A DNA stretch of 64,000 nt from Antedon mediterranea (Eukaryota > Echinodermata > Crinoidea > Comatulida > Antedonidae): positions 23,098,101-23,162,100 of the forward strand of contig NC_092677.1 of NCBI RefSeq assembly GCF_964355755.1. Direction: 5' to 3'. Of this stretch, positions 22,096 to 33,427 are shown one piece after another. Positions within the stretch are counted from its first letter, which is position 1. Each line of letters begins with the position of its first letter. The notes under the pieces were generated by a model. That model worked only from the letters and a program-made list of their open reading frames with translations, was not told where the DNA came from and searched no databases. A program made the position numbers and the translations under genes.

Positions 22096-23772
22096 ATGGA
22101 ATATAAATGTGAACACTGTGGAGATAAATTTGAGTTCAGTGATTTAAAGATCTATTTAGGAATACATACAGGAACAGAGGAGTTGAAATATGAACACTAC
22201 TGTATACTATTCGAAGATGATTTTAAAACACATTTAGTGAAAGAAAATAAAGAGAACACAACACCACATGAATGTGAACATTGCGGGAAGAAATTTAAAC
22301 AAAACGGAGAATTGAAAGAACATTTGAGAATACACACAGGAGAGACACCATTTGAATGTGAACATTGCGGGAAGAAATTTAAACAAAACGGAGAATTGAA
22401 AGAACATTTGAGAATACACACAGGAGAGACACCATTTGAATGTGAACACTGTGGGAAGAAATTTAAACAAAACGGAGAATTGAAAGAACATTTGAGAATA
22501 CACACAGGAGAGACACCATTTGAATGTGAACAATGTGGGAAGAAATTTAAACAAAACGGAGAATTGAAAGAACATTTGAGAATACACACAGGAGAGACAC
22601 CATTTGAATGTGAACACTATGGGAAGAAATTTAAACAAAACGGAGGAGGATTAAAAAAACATTTGAGAATCCACACAGGCAAGACACCATTTGAATGTGA
22701 ACATTGCGGGAAGAAATTTAAGCAAAACGGACAGTTGAAAACACATTTGAGAACACACACAGGAGAGACACCATTTAAATGTGAACATTGCGGGAAGAAA
22801 TTTAAACACAGTGGGTTAAAAAAACATTTGAGAATACACACAGGAGAGACACCATTTGAATGTGAACACTGTGGGAAGAAATTTAAACAAAACGGAGAAT
22901 TGAAAGAACATTTGAGAATACACACAGGAGAGACACCATTTGAATGTGAACAATGTGGGAAGAAATTTAAACAAAACGGAGAATTGAAAGAACATTTGAG
23001 AATACACACAGGAGAGACACCATTTGAATGTGAACACTATGGGAAGAAATTTAAACAAAACGGAGGAGGATTAAAAAAACATTTGAGAATCCACACAGGC
23101 AAGACACCATTTGAATGTGAACATTGCGGGAAGAAATTCAAGCAAAACGGACAGTTGAAAACACATTTGAGAACACACACAGGAGAGACACCATTTAAAT
23201 GTGAACATTGCGGGAAGAAATTTAAACACAGTGGGTTAAAAAAACATTTGAGAATACACACAGGAGAAACACCATTTGAATGTGAACATTGCGGGAAGAA
23301 ATTTAAACAAAACGGAGGGTTACAATCTCATTTGAGAATACACACAGGAGAGACACCATTTGAATGTGAACATTGCGGGAAAAAATTTAAACAAAGTGGA
23401 GGGTTACAATCTCATTTGAGAATACACACAGGAGAGACACCATTTGAATGTGAACATTGCGGAAAGAAATTTAAACAAAGTGGAGGGTTACAATCTCATT
23501 TGAGAATACACACAGGAGAGACACCATTTGAATGTGAACATTGCGGGAAGAAATTTAAACAAAGTGGAGGGTTACAATCTCATTTGAGAATACATACAGG
23601 AGAGACACCATTTGAATGTGAACATTGCGGAAAGAAATTTAAACACAGTGGAGGGTTAAAATCTCATTTGAGAATACACACAGGAGAGACACCATTTGAA
23701 TGTGAACATTGTGAAAAGAAATTTAAACACAGTGGAGGGTTAAAAAAACATTTGAGAATACACACCATTTGA
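22096..23772 (+). CDS. C2H2 zinc-finger protein 2 (18 fingers plus N-terminal finger)
   Basis: This is the largest member of the array, 558 aa in one exon. It has the same N-terminus (MEYKCEHCGDKFEFSD) and decayed second finger, then 18 fingers with HTGETPF or HTGKTPF linkers. Fingers 3-7 recur as fingers 8-12: 22441-22847 and 22861-23267 differ at a single base (TTT to TTC, synonymous), a clean in-frame 420-bp duplication. Two fingers in each copy of that block are unusual: CEHY replaces the second Cys (probably non-folding), and KHSGLKKH is one residue short. Fingers 14-16 are identical at the protein level, KQSGGLQSH. The frame ends HTI-stop through the same 11-nt deletion as genes 1, 4 and 5. 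The lost finger continues out of frame to about 23847. Confidence 0.8.
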   Translation: MEYKCEHCGDKFEFSDLKIYLGIHTGTEELKYEHYCILFEDDFKTHLVKENKENTTPHECEHCGKKFKQNGELKEHLRIHTGETPFECEHCGKKFKQNGELKEHLRIHTGETPFECEHCGKKFKQNGELKEHLRIHTGETPFECEQCGKKFKQNGELKEHLRIHTGETPFECEHYGKKFKQNGGGLKKHLRIHTGKTPFECEHCGKKFKQNGQLKTHLRTHTGETPFKCEHCGKKFKHSGLKKHLRIHTGETPFECEHCGKKFKQNGELKEHLRIHTGETPFECEQCGKKFKQNGELKEHLRIHTGETPFECEHYGKKFKQNGGGLKKHLRIHTGKTPFECEHCGKKFKQNGQLKTHLRTHTGETPFKCEHCGKKFKHSGLKKHLRIHTGETPFECEHCGKKFKQNGGLQSHLRIHTGETPFECEHCGKKFKQSGGLQSHLRIHTGETPFECEHCGKKFKQSGGLQSHLRIHTGETPFECEHCGKKFKQSGGLQSHLRIHTGETPFECEHCGKKFKHSGGLKSHLRIHTGETPFECEHCEKKFKHSGGLKKHLRIHTI

Positions 23773-25010
23773 ATGTGAACATTGTGGAAAGAAATTTAAA
23801 CAAAATCATCATTTGAAAATTCATATTTTCAGAAAACACCATGATTGAGAGTTGTATGTATTGCAATTTTATTCAATATTGTTGGTGTATTGGTACTAGG
23901 TGTGACTAATGGTATACTTTCATAAAGGTGACACTACAACATTTATTTATAATATTATAATGTCTATCGATAATTACCACAATGATGACTTTGTACGGGT
24001 AAAATGGTTTTCCAGATAGGCTATATAAACTCTATAGTATAGAAGTCAAAATTCACCTAACGCTAGAAAGTTTCCACCATGTAAATAATAAACAAACTCA
24101 GACTATTGTTGACAAGTTTTGTAAGACGTACTCCAAAAGGGCATGGAAAAACGCTCTCCTTGCTAATCAGTAGATTTTATTATTACTTTATCTTACACAT
24201 GTTGAATCTGTATTGCAGCAAAATACATGTTTAGGCCTAGAATTTCTTTTTATGTCTTTAATAATGTTTTGTTGTTTTTTTGCTTCTTGATATACTTTTG
24301 TATTTTTATACCTTATTCATTCAACTCATGTATGTTGTTAACAGTAGGCCTACTAAGTAATTTTATTTATTATTTTATCTATTTGTTTTTATTTCAACAA
24401 TATTTTACGAGGGTGGTCCATCCCGCCAAAGCTGATCACTAGGACACTCACTAAAATACAAAATGACGAGACATAAATGTGACAATACAAATTTAATTAA
24501 ATTAACTGTGTAATTTATAAAGATAAACAAAATAAAACAAAGCACAACAAAATGTTAACTTGTAGTATTGTAATGTACCGCAGGTTAAAACATTGTACTT
24601 TTGTAATTCTTTTCTCTTAGTTTAAGTGAACGTACATTTGTTTATAAAGCTTGGTTCCCACTAGAACGTAACGCAAGCACGTAAACGCAAAGACTATGAC
24701 AGTGACAGTTTTAGTATTATTAAATCGCAAATGTTTTACTGTATTTAGTAGTATATTATTTATAGGCCTATAAAACATGAAAGCAATATTTTGTTGCTGA
24801 GTGGATAAAGAATATATTTTAAAATGGTGCCTCTTTGTACCTTCCCTCAACCTTAATGTTACATACAAAACACAATGGGTTTGTTAAATGAGTCCAAAAA
24901 TTTGGTTTGTCTTTCGGATGTAATTCACAGGGTGCTAATTTTAGTTGACTGCATACATCATGGTGTCTATTGTATTCGTGTCTGTAAACGACAGTGTAAT
25001 AAAAGTTAAT
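23773..25010 (+). other. 3' flank of zinc-finger gene 2
   Basis: It holds the out-of-frame terminal finger, AT-rich sequence, an AATAAA near 24087 and the hydrophobic open stretch at 24227-24442. The GGTGGTCCATCCCGCC block lies at about 24412. The inverted transposon fragment with HHDVCSQLKLAPCEL lies at about 24900-25000. Confidence 0.5.
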
Positions 25011-25130
25011 TGTGCAAAAGGTTAAAAACTGCAGTACTGTGCGAAACAAGAAAGATATATATTATATCATTGATTTGTCGGGTCTCAGTTATCGTATTTC
25101 AAAGTGTACGACATTAACGAAATCTAAGAT

Positions 25131-25437
25131 ATGGAATATAAATGTGAACACTATGGAGATAAATTTGAGTTCAGACTTGAAGATCCATTTATGAATACAT
25201 ACAGGAACAGAATAGTTGAAATATGAACACTACAGTCAAGAGAGAATATAATTCGAAGAATATTTTAAAACACATTTAGTGAAAAAAGAGAATACCGTGG
25301 GAAGAAATTTAACTAAGGGGAGGGTTAAAATCTCATTTGAGAATACATACAGGAGAGACACCATTTGAATGTGAACATTGCGGGAAGAAATTTAAACAAA
25401 ATGGAAGGTTAAAATCTCATTTTATTGGAGGGTAGAA
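25131..25437 (+). pseudogene. Dead zinc-finger copy, unit 2
   Basis: The ATG and first finger are kept, but with CEHY (second Cys lost). A frameshift occurs at the same place as the unit-1 dead copy (GAGTTCAGACTTGAAG), and in-frame stops follow. Two finger remnants remain before the LINE fragment. Confidence 0.7.
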
Positions 25438-25660
25438 AATGTAACTTGTCACCGGAGAGTAATGGTATATCTAATACGAATTGTAACGTAAACCTAAACC
25501 ACTTCTTATTTGAATGTCCCTTCTACAGCGACATTGAGGAGGAAGTAACCTTCCAATTAAAGCTACAATATCAATATCACAACCTTAATATAATCATACT
25601 AGCAGGTACCCGACCACTTCACTGGGCATCATATTATTATGATTGTAAGGTTCGATAATC
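25425..25660 (+). pseudogene. LINE 3'-end fragment, plus strand, unit 2
   Basis: The remnant contains NVNLNHFLFECPFYSDIEEEV and ends ASYYYDCKVR-stop. It is nearly identical to the unit-3 copy at 28563-28796. Confidence 0.6.
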
Positions 25661-26581
25661 AAAAAGATAATAGAGTATAACAGCACAATGCAGTACACAC
25701 ACAAACCTATATAAAATATATAAACACGTGTCGTGTCAGCAGATTCTTTTAGTATGATACTGTGAATTTCACCAGGTCCCACCGCCTTGTTTATCCAGCA
25801 TAGTTAATAATTTCATGATCTCATCAACAGTTGTATCACAGTTTTTATTTATTAATAAATCAAATTTTTTATCCAAAAAGGTTTGTTTAGCTTTTCTTAT
25901 TGCCGTAACAACTTTTGCGCGAATTTTCTTAAAACGTTGCATATGTAAATTTTAGTTATTTCGAGTGGAATGGGCACGATTTCTTTCTAATAAGCGCATT
26001 AATCCAAGGCTTGTCATTAGGATGCACAGTTATAATCTTAGATATTATAATATAGTTATCAACACATTGATTAAATAAGTCAATTATGACAAACATCTTC
26101 AACCTTTGAAGATGAATAACTTCTTCCCAATTTACAGAATTAAGAGCATTACGAAATAAATTAAATTCAGTTTTGTCAAAAAGATATATTTTATGATTGT
26201 ATGGCTTGTCCCGTGTGATATGAATATCAATACTGATCACAATTTAAAAGAGGGCACAATGCACCAAAATTATTAATATATACATTTTGACTAGTAACTA
26301 TATATATATGGTCAATACAAGACCGTTGGTTTTTTATACAACGTGTTGGCATATTAATGTGTTAATGCGTCATCATTGTACGAGTTGATATTTTGAGAAT
26401 TCATATCGCCCATCATTAAAGTTAAGCTGTGTCGGAACAAAACAAAGTTATTAGTACTGTTTTGAAAATAGTCAAGTAGATCCTGATCAGATTGTACATC
26501 ACTTTGTGGTGGCCTATAACATACATAAGTCAAAATCGTCCAGTTTGAAACTTGTGTTTCACACCTTATCACATCTGACAA
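25640..26581 (-). pseudogene. LINE endonuclease and RT fragment, minus strand, unit 2
   Basis: The order is as in unit 1: TYVCYRPPQSD, MGDMNSQN, KPWINALIRKK, RIRAKVV-type linker and GPGEIHS. An internal deletion joins the RT start to the linker region (about 25825). No catalytic RT core is present. Confidence 0.7.
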
Positions 26582-26755
26582 GAGATCATTACAAAATTGC
26601 TTAAAATTGTGCCCCTCCCTAATTTAAAAAAAGCTGCATTCACGCAGGTCACGTCCGCACAGCAGATGATATTTTGCAGACCAGAGAGGATTACTGCTCT
26701 TAGAACCACGTTAGCAACAGGTTAAAAACTGCAGTACTGTGCGAAACAAAAAAGA

Positions 26756-26824
26756 TATATATTATATCATTGATTTGTCGGGTCTCAGTATTTCAAAGTG
26801 TACGACCTTAACGAAATCTAAGAT
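26756..26824 (+). promoter_or_regulatory. TATA plus initiator core promoter of zinc-finger gene 3
   Basis: TATATATTATA starts at 26756 and TCAGTATT has its A at 26787, 31 bp downstream and 38 nt before ATG 26825. Confidence 0.55.
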
Positions 26825-27502
26825 ATGGAATATAAATGTGAACACTGTGGAGATAAATTTGAGTTCAGTGATTTAAAGATCCATTTAGGAATACATACAG
26901 GAACAGAGGAGTTGAAATATGAACACTACAGTATATTATTCGAAGATGATTTTAAAACACATTTAGTGAAAGAAAGTAAAGAGAACACAACACCACATGA
27001 ATGTGAACACTGTGGGAAGAAATTTAAAAAAAACGGAGAATTGAAAGAACATTTGAGAATACACACAGGAGAGACACCATTTGAATGTGAACACTGTGGG
27101 AAGAAATTTAAACAAAACGGAGGAGGATTAAAAAAACATTTGAGAGTCCACACAGGAGAGACACCATTTGAATGTGAACATTGCGGGAAGAAATTTAAAC
27201 AAAGTGGAGGGTTACAATCTCATTTGAGAATACACACAGGAGAGACACGATTTGAATGTGAACACTGTGGGAAGAAATTTAAACAAAACGGAGGAGGATT
27301 AAAAAAACATTTGAGAATACACACAGGAGAAACACCATTTGAATGTGAACATTGCGGGAAGAAATTTAAACAAAACGGAGAGTTGAAAACACATTTGAGA
27401 ATACACACAGGAGAGACACCATTTGAATGTGAACATTGTGGAAAGAAATTTAAACAAAATCATCATTTGAAAATTCATATTTTCAGAAAACACCATGATT
27501 GA
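26825..27502 (+). CDS. C2H2 zinc-finger protein 3 (6 fingers, intact C-terminus)
   Basis: The 225-aa single-exon frame is the only array member whose last finger is in frame. It ends [20 protein letters not shown], then HLKIHIFRKHHD-stop, a C2H2 finger with a slightly longer His spacing. Between the family N-terminus and this end are fingers of type [30 protein letters not shown] and NGELKTH. I take it as closest to the ancestral C-terminal layout, because the other four copies have the same terminal finger out of frame. It has no effector domain. Confidence 0.8.
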   Translation: MEYKCEHCGDKFEFSDLKIHLGIHTGTEELKYEHYSILFEDDFKTHLVKESKENTTPHECEHCGKKFKKNGELKEHLRIHTGETPFECEHCGKKFKQNGGGLKKHLRVHTGETPFECEHCGKKFKQSGGLQSHLRIHTGETRFECEHCGKKFKQNGGGLKKHLRIHTGETPFECEHCGKKFKQNGELKTHLRIHTGETPFECEHCGKKFKQNHHLKIHIFRKHHD

Positions 27503-28560
27503 GAGTTGTATGTATTGCAATTTTATTCAATACTGTTGGTGTATTGGTACTAGGTGTGACTAATGGTATATTTTCATAAAGGTGACACTACAACATTTAT
27601 TTATAATATTATAATGTCTATCTATAATTACCACAATGATAACTTTGTACGGGTAAAATGGTTTTCCAGATAGCCTACAGTATATAAACTCTATAGTATA
27701 GAAGTCAAAATGCACTTAACGCTTGAAAGTTTCCACCATGTAAATAAAAAACAAGCTCAGACTATTTTGAACAGTTTTGTAAGACGTACTCCCAAAGGGC
27801 ATGGAAAAACGCTTTCCTTGCTAATCAGTAGAATTTATTATTACTTTATCTTACACATGTTGAATCTGTATTGCAGCAAAATACATGTTTAGGCCTAGAA
27901 TTTCTTTTTATGTCTTTAATAATGTTTTGTTGTTTTTTTGCTTCTTGATATACTTTTGTGTTTGTATACCTTATTCATTCAACTCATGTATGTTGTTAAT
28001 AGTAGGCCTACTAAGTAATTTTATTTATTATTTAATCTATTTGTTTTTATTGCAACAATATTTTACGAGAGTGGTCCATCCCGCCAAAGCTGATCACTAG
28101 GACACTCACAAAAATACAAAATGACGAGACATACATGTGACAATACACATTTAATTAAATTAACTGTGTAATTTATAAAGATAAACAAAATAAAACAAAG
28201 CACAACAAAATGTTAACTTGTAGTATTGTAATGTACCGCAGGTTAAAACATTGTACTTTTGTAATTCTTTTCTCTTAGTTTAAGTGAACGCACATTTGTT
28301 TATAAAGCTTGGTTCCCACTAGAACGTAACGCAAGCACGTACTGTAAACGCAACGACTATGACAGTGACAGTTTTAGTATTATTAAATCGCAAATGTTTT
28401 ACTGTATTTAGTAGTATATTATTTATAGGCCTATAAAACATGAAAGCAATATTTCGTTGCTGAGTGATAAAGAATATATTTTAAAATGGTGCCTCTTTGT
28501 ACCTTCCCTCAACCTTAATGTTACATACAAAACACAATGGGTTTGGTTAAAATCTCATTT
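27503..28560 (+). other. 3' flank of zinc-finger gene 3
   Basis: AT-rich flank homologous to the other units, with the hydrophobic open stretch at 27885-28100. The GTGGTCCATCCCGCC block lies at about 28070. The transposon fragment is truncated at about 28545. Confidence 0.5.
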
Positions 28561-28562
28561 TA

Positions 28563-28796
28563 TTGGAGGGTAGAAAATGTAACTTGTCACCGGAGAGTAA
28601 TGGTATATCTAATACGAATTGTAACGTAAACCTAAACCACTTCTTATTTGAATGTCCCTTCTACAGCGACATTGAGGAGGAAGTAACCATCCAATTAAAG
28701 CTACAATATCAATATCACAACCTTAATATAATCATACTAGCAGGTACCCGACCACTTCACTGGGCATCATATTATTATGATTGTAAGGTTCGATAA
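28563..28796 (+). pseudogene. LINE 3'-end fragment, plus strand, unit 3
   Basis: It has the same HFLFECPFYSDIEEE remnant as unit 2. It abuts the minus-strand LINE fragment at about 28780. Confidence 0.6.
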
Positions 28797-29931
28797 TCAA
28801 AAAGATAATAGAGTATAACAGCACAATGCAGTACACACACAAACCTATATAAAATATATAAACACGTGTCGTGTCAGCAGATTCTTTTAGTATGATACTG
28901 TGAATTTCACCAGGTCCCACCGCCTTGTTTTTATCCAGCTTAGTTAATAATTTCATGATCTCATCAACAGATAATTTTAGAGTTGAGAGTCTCGATGCAG
29001 TTCTATACGTGAAGTCCAAAGGAAAACATCATGAGGAATAGATTGATATTTAAAATAATTGTTAAAAAGCTTTAACTTTGTCACTATTTAAAGTTAGGAC
29101 ATCATCGTTTAAATTGATTGGAGGAATCTTATAATATTGTTTGGAATTACAAACTGAATTTATGGTAGACCACCAAGTTTTTGTATCACAGTTTCTATTT
29201 ATTAATAAATCAAATTTTTTATCCAAAAGGATTTGTTTAGCTTTTCTTATTGCCGTAACAACTTTTGCGCGAATTTTCTTAAAACGTTGCATATGTAAAT
29301 TTTAGTTATTTCGAGTGGAATGGGCACGATTTCTTTCTAATAAGCGCATTAATCCAAGGCTTGTCATTAGGATGCACAGTTATAATCTTAGATATTATAA
29401 TATAGTTATCAACACATTGATTAAATAAGTCAGTTATGACAAATATCTTCAATCTTTGAAGATGAATAAACTTCTTCCCAATTTAAAGAATTAAGAGCAT
29501 TACGAAATAAATTAAATTCAGTTTTATCAAAAAGATATATTTTACGATTGTATTGGTTTGTCCCGTGTGATACGAATACCAATACTGATCACAATTCAAA
29601 AGAGGGCACAATGCACCAAAATTATTAATCCTACATTTTGACTAGTAACTATATATATGGTCAATACAAGACCGTGGGTTTTTTATACAACGTGTTGCCA
29701 TATTAATGTGTTGAGCTAAAGCGTCATCATCGTACGAGTTGTATGAGCATTCATATCGCCCATCATTAAAGTTAAGCTGTGTCGGAACAAAACAAAGTTA
29801 TTAGTACTGTTTTGAAAATAGTCAAGTAGATCCTGATCAGATTGAACATCACTTTGTGGTGGCCTATAACATACATAAGTCAAAATCATCCAGTTTGAAA
29901 CTTGTATTTCACACCTTATCACATCTGACAA
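28780..29931 (-). pseudogene. LINE endonuclease and RT fragment, minus strand, unit 3
   Basis: This is the longest copy of the relic. From 29931 down it shows TYVCYRPPQSD and MGDMN, the linker with frameshifts, then RFKKIRAKVVTAIRKAKQI and TKTWWSTINSVCNSKQYYK. It ends with LSVDEIMKLLTKLDKNKAVG of the RT domain. It shows that the ancestor of the fragment was contiguous from endonuclease to RT. Confidence 0.75.
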
Positions 29932-30107
29932 GAGATCATTACAAAATTGCTTAAAATTGTGCCCCTCCCTAATTTAAAAAAAAAGCTGCATTCACGCAGG
30001 TCACGTCCGCACAGCAGCTGATATTTTGCAGACCAGAGAGGATTACTAGTCTTAGAACCACGTTAGCAACAGGTTAAAAACTGCAGTACTGTGCGAAACA
30101 AAAAAGA

Positions 30108-30176
30108 TATATATTATATCATTGATTTGTCGGGTCTCGGTACTTCAAAGTGTACGACCTTAACGAAATCTAAGAT
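30108..30176 (+). promoter_or_regulatory. Core promoter of zinc-finger gene 4, initiator changed
   Basis: TATATATTATA starts at 30108. The initiator position (30139) is G instead of A (CTCGGTACTT), the only such change among the five copies. If the prediction is right, this copy should start transcription less precisely or more weakly. Confidence 0.45.
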
Positions 30177-31100
30177 ATGGAATATAAATGTGAACACTGT
30201 GGAGATAAATTTGAGTTCAGTGATTTAAAGATCCATTTAGGAATACATACAGAAACAGAGGAGTTGAAATATGAACACTACAGTATATTATTCGAAGATG
30301 ATTTTAAAACATATTTAGTTAAAGAAAGTAAAGAGAACACAACACCACATGAATGTGAACACTGTGGGAAGAAATTTAAAAAAAACGGAGAATTGAAAGA
30401 ACATTTGAGAATACACACAGGAGAGACACCATTTGAATGTGAACACTGTGGGAAGAAATTTAAACAAAACGGAGGAGGGTTAAAAAAACATTTGAGAATC
30501 CACACAGGAGAGACACCATTTGAATGTGAACATTGCGGGAAGAAATTTAAGCAAAACGGACAGTTGAAAACACATTTGAGAACACACACAGGAGAGACAC
30601 CATTTAAATGTGAACATTGCGGGAAGAAATTTAAACAAAACGGAGAGTTGAAAACACATTTGAGAATACACACAGGAGAGACACCATTTGAATGTGAAGA
30701 TTGCGGGAAGAAATTTAAACAAAACGGAGAGTTGAAAACACATTTGAGAATACACACAGGAGAGACACCATTTAAATGTGAACATTGCGGGAAGAAATTT
30801 AAGCAAAACGGACAGTTGAAAACACATTTGAGAACACACACAGGAGAGACACCATTTGAATGTGAACATTGCGGGAAGAAATTTAAACAAAGTGGAGGGT
30901 TACAATCTCATTTGAGAATACACACAGGAGAAACACCATTTGAATGTGAACATTGTGGAAAGAAATTTAAACACAGTGGAGGGTTACAATCTCATTTGAG
31001 AATACACACAGGAGAAACACCATTTGAATGTGAACATTGTGGAAAGAAATTTAAACACAGTGGAGGGTTAAAAAAACATTTGAGAATACACACCATTTGA
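30177..31100 (+). CDS. C2H2 zinc-finger protein 4 (9 fingers plus N-terminal finger)
   Basis: This is a 307-aa single-exon frame with the family N-terminus and nine fingers. The types in order are [36 protein letters not shown] (CEDC), NGQLKTH, SGGLQSH, HSGGLQSH and HSGGLKKH. It ends HTI-stop by the shared 11-nt deletion. The out-of-frame last finger runs to about 31175 and ends AAACACCATGATTGA. The three last in-frame fingers match those of gene 1, and the 3' flanks of genes 1 and 4 also match each other better than they match genes 2, 3 and 5 (GGGAGATT/GGGAAATT after the stop, then GCTTTGCTCGCTCCCC). Genes 1 and 4 therefore form one subgroup. Confidence 0.8.
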   Translation: MEYKCEHCGDKFEFSDLKIHLGIHTETEELKYEHYSILFEDDFKTYLVKESKENTTPHECEHCGKKFKKNGELKEHLRIHTGETPFECEHCGKKFKQNGGGLKKHLRIHTGETPFECEHCGKKFKQNGQLKTHLRTHTGETPFKCEHCGKKFKQNGELKTHLRIHTGETPFECEDCGKKFKQNGELKTHLRIHTGETPFKCEHCGKKFKQNGQLKTHLRTHTGETPFECEHCGKKFKQSGGLQSHLRIHTGETPFECEHCGKKFKHSGGLQSHLRIHTGETPFECEHCGKKFKHSGGLKKHLRIHTI

Positions 31101-32440
31101 ATGTGAACATTGTGGAAAGAAATTTAAACAAAATCATAACTTAAAAATGCATTTTTTCAGAAAACACCATGATTGAGAGGGAGATTTAGAGTTGTATGTA
31201 TTGCGATTTTATTCAATATTGCTTTGCTCGCTCCCCCTCTAGGAAGTGTAGACGATGGAATGATAAATGTACGTTTTCTGTCGGTTACCATTATTGAAAA
31301 TTGGGAATAGGTGTTTTATATAAGTATAAAAATAGTAAGTTTTTCCATTGTGTTCGCCTATGTCAGAATTAGCCATAATTTATATATAGATGATGACTTT
31401 GTATGGGTAAAATGGTTTTCCAGATAGCCTATATAAACTCTATAGTATAGAAGTCAAAATGCACCTAACGCTAGAAAGTTTCCACCATGTAAATAATAAA
31501 CAAACTCAGACTATTGTTGACAAGTTTTGTAAGACGTACTCCAAAAGGGCATGGAAAAACGCTTTCCTTGCTAATCAGTAGAATTTATTATTACTTTATC
31601 TTACACATGCTGAATCTGTATTACAGCAAAATACATGTTTAGGCCTAGAATTTCTTTTTATGTCTTTAATAATGTTTTGTTGTTTTTTTGCTTCTTGATA
31701 TACTTTTGTGTTTTTATACCTTATTCATTCAACTCATGTATGTTGTTAATAGTAGGCCTACTAAGTAATTTTATTTATTATTTCATCTATTTGTTTTTAT
31801 TTCAACAATATTTTACGAGGGTGGTCCATCCCGCCAAAGCTGATCACTAGGACACTCACTAAAATACAAAATGACGAGACATAAATGTGACAATACACAT
31901 TTAATTAAATTAACTGTGTAATTTATAAAGATAAACAAAATAAAACAAAGCACAACAAAATGTTAACTTGTAGTATTGTAATGTACCGTAGGTTAAAACA
32001 TTGTACTTTTGTAATTCTTTTCTCTTAGTTTAAGTGAACGCACATTTGTTTATAAAGCTTGGTTCCCACTAGAACGTAACGCAAGCACGTAAACGCAAAG
32101 ACTATGACAGTGACAGTTTTAGTATTATTAAATCGCAAATGTTTTACTGTATTTAGTAGTATATTATTTATAGGCCTATAAAACATGAAAGCAATATTTC
32201 GTTGCTGAGTGGATAAAGAATATATTTTAAAATGGTGCCTCTTTGTACCTTTCCTTAACCTTAATGTTACATACAAAACACAATGGGTTTGTTAAATGAG
32301 TCCAAAAATCAAAAATTTGGTTTGTCTTTCGGATGTAATTCACAGGGTGCTAATTTTAGTTGACTGCATACATCATCGTGTCTATTGTATTCGTGTCTGT
32401 AAACGACAGTGTAATAATAGTGCAATAACAATGTAATAAA
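31101..32440 (+). other. 3' flank of zinc-finger gene 4
   Basis: It holds the out-of-frame terminal finger, AT-rich flank, AATAAA near 31494, hydrophobic open stretch 31635-31850 and the GGTGGTCCATCCCGCC block at about 31820. The inverted transposon fragment spans 32040-32410. Confidence 0.5.
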
Positions 32441-32561
32441 TTGTGCAAAAGGTTAAAAACTGCAGTACTGTGCGAAACAAGAAAGATATATATTATATCA
32501 TTGATTTGTCGGGTCTCAGTTATCGTATTTCAAAGTGTACGACCTTAACGAAATCTAAGAT

Positions 32562-32945
32562 AAGGAATATAAATGTGAACACTGTGGAGATAAATTTGAG
32601 TTCAGACTTGAAGATCCATTTAGGAATACATACAGGAATAGAATAGTTGAAATATGGACACTACAGTCAAGAGAGAATATTATTCGAAGAATATTTTAAA
32701 ACACATTAGTGAAGAAAGAGAACACTGTGGGAAGAAATTGTAACTAAGTGGAGGGTTAAAATCTCATTTGAGAATACACACAGGAGAGACACCATTTGAA
32801 TGTGAACATTGCGGGAAGAAATTTAAAACAAGTGGGAATTTGAAAGAGCATTCGAGAATACACACAGGAGAGACACCTTTGAATATTAACATTGCGGGAA
32901 GAAATTTAAACAAAATGGAAGGTTAAAATCTTATTTTATTGGAGG
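32562..32945 (+). pseudogene. Dead zinc-finger copy, unit 4
   Basis: The start codon is lost (GATAAGGAATATAAATG where the live copies have GATATGG). The same frameshift (GAGTTCAGACTTGAAG) and stops as the other dead copies follow, with two to three finger remnants. Confidence 0.75.
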
Positions 32946-33427
32946 GTAGAAAATGTAACTGGTCACCGTAGAGTAATGGTATATCTAATACGAATTGTAA
33001 CGTAAACCTAAACCACTTCCTATTTGAATGTCCCTTCTACAACGACATTGAGGAGGAAGTAACCATCCAATTAAAGCTACAATATCAATATCACAACCTT
33101 AATATAATCATAATCATCATTTCACCAGGTCCCACCGCCTTGTTTTTATCCAGCATAGTTAATAATTTCATGATCTCATCAACAGATAATTTTAGAGTTG
33201 AGAGTCTCAATGCAGTTCTATACGTGAAGTCCGAAGGAAAATCATCATGATTAGGAATAAACGATTGATATTAAACATTTTGCGCGAATTTTCTTAAAAC
33301 CTTGCATATGTAAATTGGAGTTATTTCGAGTGGAATGGGCACGATTTCTTTCTAATAAGCGCATTAATCCAAGGCTTGTTATTAGGACGCACAGTTATAA
33401 CCTTATATATTATAATATAGTTATCAA
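32940..33427. pseudogene. Opposed LINE fragments, unit 4, left of the insertion
   Basis: A plus-strand LINE 3' fragment (HFLFECPFYNDIEEE type, to about 33110) meets the minus-strand RT start (GPGEIHS region at about 33122-33150). It is truncated differently here, lacking the ASYYYDCKVR end. The minus-strand relic continues to 33427, where the younger LINE is inserted, and resumes at 37499. Confidence 0.65.
33412..33427 (+). repeat. Target-site duplication, left copy
   Basis: ATAATATAGTTATCAA is identical to 37499-37514 and brackets the LINE. In units 1-3 the same sequence occurs once, at the uninterrupted site (for example 21 kb: TATAATATAGTTATCAACAC). Confidence 0.9.

Larger units (their letters stand above)
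21541..26590 (+). repeat. Zinc-finger array unit 2
   Basis: This is the second copy of the unit. It has a rearranged 5' spacer (21606-21990), the longest zinc-finger gene (22096), a dead copy (25131) and the opposed LINE fragments. Start-to-start distance to unit 1 is 4347 bp and to unit 3 is 4729 bp. The extra length comes mainly from additional fingers. Confidence 0.85.
26591..29940 (+). repeat. Zinc-finger array unit 3
   Basis: This is the shortest unit. The dead second zinc-finger copy is deleted: at about 28545 the sequence jumps from the transposon fragment (AACACAATGGGTTTG) straight into GTTAAAATCTCATTTTATTGG of the LINE 3' fragment. The minus-strand LINE fragment is the most complete of the four. 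Confidence 0.8.

Noticed and set aside
22197-23261. Long open frames antisense to the zinc-finger genes (Cys/Phe-rich, 75-187 codons; also at 17850, 27220, 30278 and 38367)
   Set aside because: They are mirror images of the repeated finger coding sequence and carry no independent signal.
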